Source: Chromatiaceae bacterium (lineage in GTDB: Bacteria; Pseudomonadota; Gammaproteobacteria; Chromatiales; Chromatiaceae). From it: a stretch of 32,147 nt of DNA. Under the pieces are notes generated by a model. It ran no database searches. It was not told the origin of the DNA and saw only the letters and a list, made by a program, of their open reading frames with translations. Both the position numbers and the translations under genes were made by a program. Where the stretch lies: NCBI GenBank assembly GCA_028277465.1, contig JANQGF010000311.1, forward strand, positions 1 through 32,147. Direction: 5' to 3'. Every line of letters starts with the position of its first letter. Position 1 is the first letter of the stretch. This document shows, one piece after another, positions 24,421 to 32,147 of the stretch.

Positions 24421-25695
24421 GTGAGTGACAAGACCCTCGACAAGAGCCAATTGCGGATCGGTCTATTCGTCCATCTCGATCTACCCTGGATGAATCATCC
24501 CTTTCTGACGAATAGCTTCAAGATTCGAAATCAGAAGCAGTTGGACGCCTTGCATGAGCTCGGCATCGAGCAGGTTCGGTTCGATCCCGACCGCAGCGAT
24601 GATCCACCGCCGCCTGCCGACACCCCTGAGGAGTCCCCGCGAGTCGTCATCAATGAGGAGGTGAAGGATGATCTCACGGCGGCACTCTGGGAGGAGAAGC
24701 GGTGCCGGATGCAGGTCTTGAAGGAGCGGCGGTCGCGTCTCAATCGATGCGCCAAGCGGTATAGTCGATCGGTGGGTGCGGCGCGCAGACTCATGTCGCA
24801 TCTGCGCGCCGCCCCGGTTCAGGCGGCCGAAGAGGCGAATGGCCTCGTGGTCGAGATGGTGGATGAGCTGACCAGCGACCACGAGGCCACGGTCCAGCTG
24901 GTCAACCTCAAGCACCAGGATGAGAACAGCTATTTTCATGCGGTCAACGTGGTCGCTCTGGCGTTGGTGGTCGGCCAGAAGCTGGATCTGGAGAGGACGC
25001 AATTGCGTCTGCTCGGATTGGGGGGGCTGTTTCACGACCTGGGGCACCAGCGGATACCGACCCAGATCCTCCACAAGAAGACCCCCTTCTCGCGGGCCGA
25101 GAGACAGGTCTATGAGCAACACGCCCGTTATGGGGCGGAGATGGCGCGTCGGATCGGGACCCTGCCGCAGGCTGTGGTCGAGATCATCGCCAAGCACCAT
25201 GAGCACATGGATGGGAGTGGCTATCCCGATGGCCTGGATGATCGCGACCTTGGGACGCTGACGCGCATTATCACAGTGGTCAATCGGTACGACAATCTGT
25301 GCAATGGGTGGGGGGCCGAGCGTGGACTCTCGCCCCACCAGGCCGTCTCGCGGATGTACTCCAAGGAGCGCGACTACTATGACCCCAAGATACTCAACAC
25401 CTTCATCACCAACCTTGGGGTCTATCCACCCGGAACCGTCGTCAGGCTGAACGACGGGCGGATCGCGCTGGTGGTCTCGATCAACTCGGGCGACCTCCTG
25501 AAGCCCAATGTCCTGGTGTATTCGGCGGAGGTGCCGAAAGAAGAGGCCGTGGTCTTGGACCTGGTCGAAGAAGAGATCGGCATTCGCGAGAGCCTGCACC
25601 AATCCGAGCTGAGCCAGGAGTTGAAGGACTATCTGAATCTATCCGATAAGCTCAGCTACTATTTCCAGGCGTCGCCGGGCTCGAGATCGCGCTGA
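24421..25695 (+). CDS. DUF3391/HD-GYP cyclic-di-GMP phosphodiesterase
   Basis: HD-GYP proteins hydrolyse cyclic di-GMP. This 424-residue protein has an N-terminal DUF3391 domain (QLRIGLFVHLDLPWMNHPFL with QVRFDPDR) and an HD-GYP domain from about residue 160. It has FHAVNVVALA, HDLGHQRIP (His205-Asp206) and HHEHMDGSGYP (259-269). The metal residues are present, but the usual HDxGK lysine is His209 here, so activity may differ. GTG 24421 is preferred because VSDKTLDKSQLRIG starts the conserved part and GGAAAG lies just upstream; a frame extending to 24154 lacks similarity. It is cytoplasmic, with no receiver or transmembrane domain. Confidence 0.87.
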   Translation: MSDKTLDKSQLRIGLFVHLDLPWMNHPFLTNSFKIRNQKQLDALHELGIEQVRFDPDRSDDPPPPADTPEESPRVVINEEVKDDLTAALWEEKRCRMQVLKERRSRLNRCAKRYSRSVGAARRLMSHLRAAPVQAAEEANGLVVEMVDELTSDHEATVQLVNLKHQDENSYFHAVNVVALALVVGQKLDLERTQLRLLGLGGLFHDLGHQRIPTQILHKKTPFSRAERQVYEQHARYGAEMARRIGTLPQAVVEIIAKHHEHMDGSGYPDGLDDRDLGTLTRIITVVNRYDNLCNGWGAERGLSPHQAVSRMYSKERDYYDPKILNTFITNLGVYPPGTVVRLNDGRIALVVSINSGDLLKPNVLVYSAEVPKEEAVVLDLVEEEIGIRESLHQSELSQELKDYLNLSDKLSYYFQASPGSRSR

Positions 25696-25808
25696 ATGCG
25701 CGAGCCAAGGTGAAGCTGGCCCGTAGGACGAGTTCCGGAGACCCTGACCCCAGGCCACGCACCGGGAGTGCGCCGAGCCCACGCCATCTGCAATCGAGCC
25801 CGCAACCT

Positions 25809-26402
25809 TCAGAAGAACCACTGGGCTCCCCCATAGATGGTGAATTTGGTTTGTGGGTTGTAATTGAGGCGTAGCCCTGCCCCAAAACGATTGGATTGCG
25901 CGCCCTGCTCGGCGATCTGCTGACCGGCGCGCAGGGCGTTGCCGATCGCGGTCACGTCGTCGCTATGAAGCTTGTACCAGGCGAGCGGGTTGTTCGGCGC
26001 CAATCGAATGTCGCTGGTCATGCGTTGCAGCCCTATTGCCGCCGAGTTGAAGGTCTCCGAGAGTTCCCAGGGAAAGGGAAGTAGCCGTGCGCCATAGCCG
26101 AAACCGACACCGGCCGATCTCCCGGTGACGCTTGCGGATGCCCCGAACCTGAAACCGCGAAAGACCAGTCCCATGTCCAGGTCTCGATTGGCCGGGTTGA
26201 AGCCAGCTTTCAGGGAGAAACGGCGGACGCTCAGAGACGCTTCGACATTGCCCCCGTAGTTGTAGGCCCAACTGGTGCGAAACGCCCCGGACCGATAGGC
26301 GAGATTCACTTTGCCGGTGTCGGCATCGAGTGCCAACACCCAGAGCTGCATCTGAAGCTTGGGTGGAAGCAGTTTGAAGTCGATATCGAATTCGTTTTCC
26401 AT
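25809..26402 (-). CDS. Beta-rich protein of unknown function
   Basis: This 197-residue protein has alternating short strands (VNLAYRSGAFRTSWAYNYGG, VEASLSVRRFSLKAGFNPA, FRFGASASVTGRSAGVGFGY) and ends in TKFTIYGGAQWFF. The final phenylalanine and amphipathic strands recall outer-membrane beta barrels, but there is no signal peptide; the N-terminus MENEFDIDFKLLPPKLQMQL is hydrophilic. It has a good ribosome site (GAGGA, 8-base spacing), so the start is probably right. I know no family for it. It converges on the HD-GYP gene, 113 bp away, with no obvious terminator between them. Confidence 0.6.
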   Translation of the reverse strand: MENEFDIDFKLLPPKLQMQLWVLALDADTGKVNLAYRSGAFRTSWAYNYGGNVEASLSVRRFSLKAGFNPANRDLDMGLVFRGFRFGASASVTGRSAGVGFGYGARLLPFPWELSETFNSAAIGLQRMTSDIRLAPNNPLAWYKLHSDDVTAIGNALRAGQQIAEQGAQSNRFGAGLRLNYNPQTKFTIYGGAQWFF

Positions 26403-26682
26403 GGTGCGGTCCTCAACCCGATTTCAGATTCGTGCCTGATCGACACGCAGCATCAATCGGACCAATCTCACTTCTGCCTCATCCTTCAAGGCGTAAGGTG
26501 CCCTTAATAAGGGGAATCGGGCCGCGGCGCGGCGGTCACCGACGGGTCCGACCAGGCCAAACGAATCCGATCGGACCAAAACGGACCAGTTCGTGCCGGT
26601 GCTGTTCCTTGCCAAACGGGTTCGATCGCGCGGGTGGGGCGATGTCCTGGAAAGAACTCACCCAGGGTATCGACTGGCTGTA

Positions 26683-26744
26683 GTTGGGCTGAGCGAGAGC
26701 GAAGCCCAACAAGCGCCGCGTTGGGGTTCGTTCCTCACCCCAAC
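26683..26744. repeat. REP-like double-hairpin element
   Basis: Two stems lie side by side: GTTGGGCT/AGCCCAAC (26683-26690 and 26703-26710) and GTTGGGGT/ACCCCAAC (26720-26727 and 26737-26744). The loops GAGCGAGAGCGA and TCGTTCCTC belong to a repeat type widespread in proteobacteria, in which a stem ending AGCCCAAC is followed by GTTGGGTTTCG. It is the only structure recognised in the 26403-26814 gap between hypF and the beta-rich gene, apart from a small palindrome CCCTTAATAAGGG near 26501. It lies downstream of hypF. Confidence 0.6.
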
Positions 26745-26814
26745 CGACACAGTTGGCGGTTTCCGCCTGAGCCGCGGATTGCTCGCACACCCTCTCCACC
26801 CGGCCAGAGCGCCT

Positions 26815-29199
26815 TCATGACGCGTTCAAGGACTTGGCGGCGGCGACACAGGCCTGACCGAGCGAGATGCCGCCATCGTTCGAGGGCACCTGGTGCTGGA
26901 GCAGCACGCCAAGGCCGGCCGCTCTCAATCCTCTGGCGACCGCCTCCAAGAGAAGTCGGTTCTGGAAGACGCCGCCGGAGAGCGCGACGGTATCCAACGC
27001 TTGCTGTTCTGCCAACCCCGTCGCGAGTCCGACGATGGCCTCGGCGAGTCCGGCATGAAAACGTGCGGCGATCAGCTCGAGAGCGACGCCGCAAGCCAGG
27101 TCGTCGAAGAGGGTATCCCAGAGGGGTGCCGGGTCCAACATGGCACCACTGGGTCCGTTGGCGGTCCCGAAGGGATATCCGGGCATTCCCTCCTTCCAGG
27201 CACCGACGGCGAGCGCTTCGAGCTCGATCGCGGCCTGTCCCTCGTAGGCCAGGGGCTCGACCCCGAGACCGAGCGAGGCGGCCACCGCATCGAAGAGTCG
27301 ACCCGCCGAGCTCGATAAAGGGGCATTGAGCCCACGCTCGATCAGCTTGCGCAGGACCCCGAGCGGTCGACCCTCGAGCCGTTGTACGGCACCGAGATCG
27401 GGATACCGGGCGCGCATGGCCTCCCAGCCGGCGGCACTCTCGATCTGAGCGAAGAGGTTGCGCCAGGGCTCTAGGATCGCCTGGGCTCCACCCGGCAGGG
27501 CGACCGGCTTCAGATGGCCGACCCGGTGGTAGTCGCGATAATCGCCGACCAGAAACTCGCCGCCCCAGAGCGTCCCGTCATCGCCATAACCCAGACCATC
27601 GAGCAGGATCCCGAGCACGGGTCCGGCATCCAGCGCCCGACCATTGTCCGCCAGCACGGACGCCAAGTGGGCGTGATGATGCTGCACACCGACGATCGGC
27701 AGCTCCTCGCGGACTGCCCAATCCCGGCCGATGAGGGTCGAGCGATAGTCCGGATGCAGGTCGACGGCGAGCAGGCTGGGAGGCTGTTGGAAGAGCTCGA
27801 GATAGAGTGCGAGCGTCCCTTCGTACTCGCGTGCGGTGCGTGCGTCTTCCAGATCGCCGAGGTGCTGGGAGAGGATCGCCTCGCCGTCTCTCAGCAAACA
27901 GAAGGTATTCTTGAGCTCGCCGCCGAAGGCCAGGATGGGCGGCGCCTGCGCGAAGCCCGCCGGCAGCAGGAGCGGCGCGGGGGCATAACCGCGCGCCCGG
28001 CGCACTAGCCGCGGCGCCCCCGCCATCACCCGCACGACCGAGTCATCGACCCGATTGACGATGGCGCGATCGTGCAGCAGCGAGCAGTCCGCCAGATCAG
28101 CGAGCCGTTTCGTCGCGTCCAGGTTGTCGATGCACTGGGGCTCTTCGCTCAGGTTGCCACTGGTCATGACCAAGGGGCGGTCCCAGTCTTCGAGCAGCAG
28201 CCGATGGAGCGGGCTATAGGGCAGCATGAAGCCGAGCGTGGTCTGACCCGGTGCGATCTGGGGTGCCAGACCGCCTGCTTCCATGTATCCAGAGGGGTCG
28301 AGCGCGCGGGGTGGGTGCGCCTCGAGCAGCAGAATGGGTGCCGCGGGGCTCGCGAGCAAGGCCGCCTCCTGTGCGCTGACCCGGCAGTGGGCGCGGATCA
28401 CCGCGAGATCCCGTGCCATCAATGCGAACGGCTTGAGAAACCGCCGTTTGCGCCGGCGCAGCTGGGCGACGGCCGCCCCGTTGGCGGCGTCGCAGGCCAG
28501 ATGGAAGCCGCCGATGCCCTTGATCGCCAGGATCCGGCCCTCGGCCAGCAGCCGGCTGGCGGCGGCGACGGCGTCGGCAGCGCCGAGCTCGGCGGGGTCC
28601 AAGCGAGTGCCATCGGCGCCGATCAGCCAGACCCGCGGGCCACAATCCGGGCAGGCATTGGGCTGGGCGTGAAAACGGCGGTCGCCCGGGTCTTCGTACT
28701 CGGCCGCGCAGCTGGGGCACATGGGAAAGACCGCCATGCTGGTGCTGGCGCGGTCGTAGGGGATGCCCTTGACGATGCTGAGCCTGGGTCCACAGTGGGT
28801 GCAGTTGGTGAAGGGGTAGCGATAGCGACGATTGGCCGGGTCATGGATCTCGGTGGCGCAGTCCGAGCAGGTGGCTGCGTCGGCGACGATCCCGGTGTGC
28901 ACCTGGGTCGCGGCGCTGGAGGAGATGACGAAGCTGTCCGTCGCGAGCCGATCCGCGAGCCGATCGCGCTCGATGGCCTCGATGCGCGCCAACGGGGGGC
29001 ATTCCGCCAGCAGTCGGTGGCAGAAGCGGTCGACCGCCTGGGGCGCGGCAGAGACGCCGGGTTGGACCCGGATCAGCACGCCTTCACCATCGTTGCGCAC
29101 GTCCCCGACCAAGCCGCAGGCGCGAGCGAGACGCCAGACGGTGGGTCGAAAGCCCACGCCTTGGACCAGGCCGCGGACGCGTATCAGCTCGGCGCTCAT
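26815..29199 (-). CDS. hypF: Carbamoyltransferase HypF (hydrogenase maturation)
   Basis: HypF turns carbamoyl phosphate into a thiocarboxamide on HypE, the source of the cyanide ligands of [NiFe]-hydrogenase. All parts are present in 794 residues: an acylphosphatase-like domain (LVQGVGFRPTVWRLA), two zinc-finger-like units with Cys111/114, 133/136, 161/164 and 183/186, a YrdC-like domain (ILAIKGIGGFHLACDA) and a Kae1-like carbamoyltransferase domain (GVQHHHAHLASVLADNG and VALSGGVFQNRLL). It is transcribed away from the Nudix-regulator pair, with 105 bp between. No other hyp or hydrogenase structural gene is in the window. Confidence 0.95.
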   Translation of the reverse strand: MSAELIRVRGLVQGVGFRPTVWRLARACGLVGDVRNDGEGVLIRVQPGVSAAPQAVDRFCHRLLAECPPLARIEAIERDRLADRLATDSFVISSSAATQVHTGIVADAATCSDCATEIHDPANRRYRYPFTNCTHCGPRLSIVKGIPYDRASTSMAVFPMCPSCAAEYEDPGDRRFHAQPNACPDCGPRVWLIGADGTRLDPAELGAADAVAAASRLLAEGRILAIKGIGGFHLACDAANGAAVAQLRRRKRRFLKPFALMARDLAVIRAHCRVSAQEAALLASPAAPILLLEAHPPRALDPSGYMEAGGLAPQIAPGQTTLGFMLPYSPLHRLLLEDWDRPLVMTSGNLSEEPQCIDNLDATKRLADLADCSLLHDRAIVNRVDDSVVRVMAGAPRLVRRARGYAPAPLLLPAGFAQAPPILAFGGELKNTFCLLRDGEAILSQHLGDLEDARTAREYEGTLALYLELFQQPPSLLAVDLHPDYRSTLIGRDWAVREELPIVGVQHHHAHLASVLADNGRALDAGPVLGILLDGLGYGDDGTLWGGEFLVGDYRDYHRVGHLKPVALPGGAQAILEPWRNLFAQIESAAGWEAMRARYPDLGAVQRLEGRPLGVLRKLIERGLNAPLSSSAGRLFDAVAASLGLGVEPLAYEGQAAIELEALAVGAWKEGMPGYPFGTANGPSGAMLDPAPLWDTLFDDLACGVALELIAARFHAGLAEAIVGLATGLAEQQALDTVALSGGVFQNRLLLEAVARGLRAAGLGVLLQHQVPSNDGGISLGQACVAAAKSLNAS

Positions 29200-29304
29200 G
29201 ACGATCGGCTCACCCGTCTGGAAAAATCCTCATGATCGCCTGCTGATTTCGGCCAGAATGGCCAATAATCCACCTCTCTCCGGCGAGCGATCGATCGACA
29301 TCCA

Positions 29305-29882
29305 ATGAACTATTGCAGCGACTGTGGCGCCCCCATCAGACTCCTGGTTCCACCCGGTGACAACCGCGAGCGCCATGTCTGTGACCGATGTGGGATGGTG
29401 CACTACCAGAACCCGAAGGTCGTGGTGGGTTGCATCCCGGCGTGGGAAGACAAGATCCTACTCTGCCGCCGCGCCATCGAGCCTCGCTCCGGGCTCTGGA
29501 CCCTGCCGGCGGGCTTCATGGAGCGCGGCGAGACCACTCAGGCCGGCGCCGCGCGGGAGACCCTGGAGGAGGCCAACGCGCGCGTCGAGGTGGGACCACT
29601 CTACAGCCTCTTCAATCTGCCGCATATCGACCAGGTCTATCTGCTGTTTCGCAGTCGCCTGTTGGATCTGGATTTCTACCCTGGAGAGGAGAGCTCGGAG
29701 GTTCGGCTCTTCAGCGAGGCCGAGATCCCTTGGGGTGAGCTCGCCTTTCCCGTGGTCCGGGAGACCCTCGTGCTCTATTTTCGGGACCAGGTGACAGGCT
29801 ACCAGGGTATGTACTCCGGCGACATCGTCCGCGATCGCGACGGCGTACGCCGTTACCGGATCCGGATCCACGAGGATCGGGT

Positions 29883-29886
<4 letters not shown>
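29305..29886 (+). CDS. Nudix hydrolase with N-terminal zinc ribbon
   Basis: This 193-residue protein has a zinc ribbon (Cys4, Cys7, Cys26, Cys29 in YCSDCG and VCDRCG) and a Nudix box at about 70-92 (GFMERGETTQAGAARETLEEA). The glutamates needed for Mg binding are in place; the glycine usual after EE is replaced by Asn (EEANA). It hydrolyses a nucleoside diphosphate derivative; NADH or ADP-ribose types are possible. Its stop overlaps the start of the hydrogenase regulator by 4 bases (ATGA), which indicates translational coupling, so it probably works in the same process or is at least co-expressed. Confidence 0.87.
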
Positions 29887-31334
<1,448 letters not shown>

Positions 31335-31448
31335 TTCGCCGTCTTGGGGTCGCTGCGCCGCACCCCTATCTCCACTTGACGAGTTCGCGCGGACAGGCGC
31401 GATCCAAGACGTCTCGATCAGTGTGACCAGGCCGAAGAGGGGTAACCG

Positions 31449-31985
31449 ATGGCGATTGAAACGACGACGCTCGGCGGTGGGTGTTTTTGGTGCCTGGAGG
31501 CCGCCTTGCAGTCACTCGCGGGCGTCGAGACGGTGATTCCGGGATACGCCGGGGGTAGCACCGAGAACCCCGAGTATCGAGAGGTCTGCACGGGGTCGAC
31601 GGGGCACGCCGAGGTGGTCCAGGTCACTTTCGACGACCGCCAAATGGATTTCGGTACCCTCTTGGCGGTCTTCTTCACCATCCATGATCCAACGACGCTC
31701 AACCGGCAGGGCGTCGACGTGGGGACCCAGTACCGATCCGTGATCTTCTACCACTCCGAGGAGCAACGGGCGATCGCCGAGCGAGTCGTCGCCGATCTGA
31801 CCGCGGCCCAGGTCTGGTCCGACCCCATCGTGACGCAGATCGAGCCCGTCCCGACCTTCTATCCGGCCGAGGACTATCATCGCGACTACTACCGCCGTAA
31901 CCCCATGCAGGGTTACTGTCAGGTCGTCATCTCACCCAAGCTTGCGAAGCTGCGCCAGCGCCACGGTGATCTGGTGCGCACCTGA
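31449..31985 (+). CDS. msrA: Peptide methionine sulfoxide reductase MsrA
   Basis: MsrA reduces methionine-S-sulfoxide in proteins and free methionine with thioredoxin. The 178-residue protein has the active motif GGGCFWCLEA (nucleophile Cys12), then PGYAGGSTENPEYREVCTGS with TGHAEVVQV, and a C-terminal Cys157 in MQGYCQ as candidate resolving residue. The start has AGAGGGG about 6 bases upstream. It is 114 bp downstream of the regulator and is probably independently expressed. The remaining bases 31986-32147 show no further gene. Confidence 0.95.
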   Translation: MAIETTTLGGGCFWCLEAALQSLAGVETVIPGYAGGSTENPEYREVCTGSTGHAEVVQVTFDDRQMDFGTLLAVFFTIHDPTTLNRQGVDVGTQYRSVIFYHSEEQRAIAERVVADLTAAQVWSDPIVTQIEPVPTFYPAEDYHRDYYRRNPMQGYCQVVISPKLAKLRQRHGDLVRT

Positions 31986-32111
31986 ACCGATTGGCTGGCG
32001 CTTTGGGCCGCGGGTCATGTTATCTTGAAGGTCGCAGGTTCTTTAACCGGCCTCGATCACCGGTTCGCCCGATCCCTTGAGTCGGCATCGCGCATCATGC
32101 GGCAGCATCAC

Positions 32112-32135
32112 GTGGGAGCGGCGCCATCGCCGCGA
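32112..32135 (+). repeat. REP-like hairpin repeat, right copy
   Basis: GTGGGAGCGGCGCCA then TCGCCGCGA, with a GCGGCG/CGCCGC stem, matches the element at 41-63 in the opposite orientation except for one base inserted in the loop. Sequence after it (TCGCGCG) differs from the left copy. Confidence 0.55.
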
Positions 32136-32147
32136 TCGCGCGCTCTT

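Noticed and set aside
28072-29235. Open frame of 387 codons on the plus strand
   Set aside because: It is antisense to hypF, whose domains are complete and in order.

Overview
The window is high-GC gammaproteobacterial DNA, most likely chromosomal and from a purple sulfur bacterium (Chromatiaceae-like). That placement is an inference. It rests on a nifUS operon with a readable sigma-54/NifA promoter, a hydrogenase maturation and regulation pair (hypF and a HupR/HoxA-type regulator), NhaD, a cobalamin-pathway gene and the general look of the proteins. No photosynthesis gene, rRNA or tRNA was seen.

Region 1 (about 1-4880) is accessory DNA. After a decayed IS91-type transposase 3' end, the base composition by eye drops well below the rest of the window and all genes point the same way. 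Two sites have the architecture of integron attC recombination sites, and a third looks degenerate. Between them lie a VapC-type PIN toxin remnant with its small partner gene; an exported 130-residue protein followed by a leaderless multidomain peptidoglycan-active protein (transpeptidase-like + 2 LysM + SleB-like); and a class 3 lipase. A DUF2442-like scrap closes the region. I read it as a fragment of a cassette array without its integrase, and this is the most interesting part of the window.

Region 2 (about 4865-8950, minus strand) is nifU-nifS followed by a helical protein of unknown function, a 5'-truncated ferredoxin-type aldo/keto reductase and a DUF6599-like membrane-anchored protein. 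Upstream of nifU are a -24/-12 element and a TGT-N10-ACA site.

Region 3 (about 9130-25700) is mostly core genome: an HDOD-GAF signalling protein, tsaC, a CFA-like methyltransferase, a thermonuclease-family protein, nhaD, threonine-phosphate decarboxylase with a degenerate CobT-like frame, an SLC13 permease with TrkA-C domains, a retropepsin-like protease, a coiled-coil protein, lspA, ileS and an HD-GYP protein.

Region 4 (about 25800-32147) has a beta-rich unknown protein, a REP-like double hairpin, hypF, a divergent Nudix-hupR/hoxA pair overlapping by 4 bp, and msrA. A short hairpin-forming repeat occurs in opposite orientations at the two ends of the window. Most other long open frames are antisense shadows of high-GC genes.
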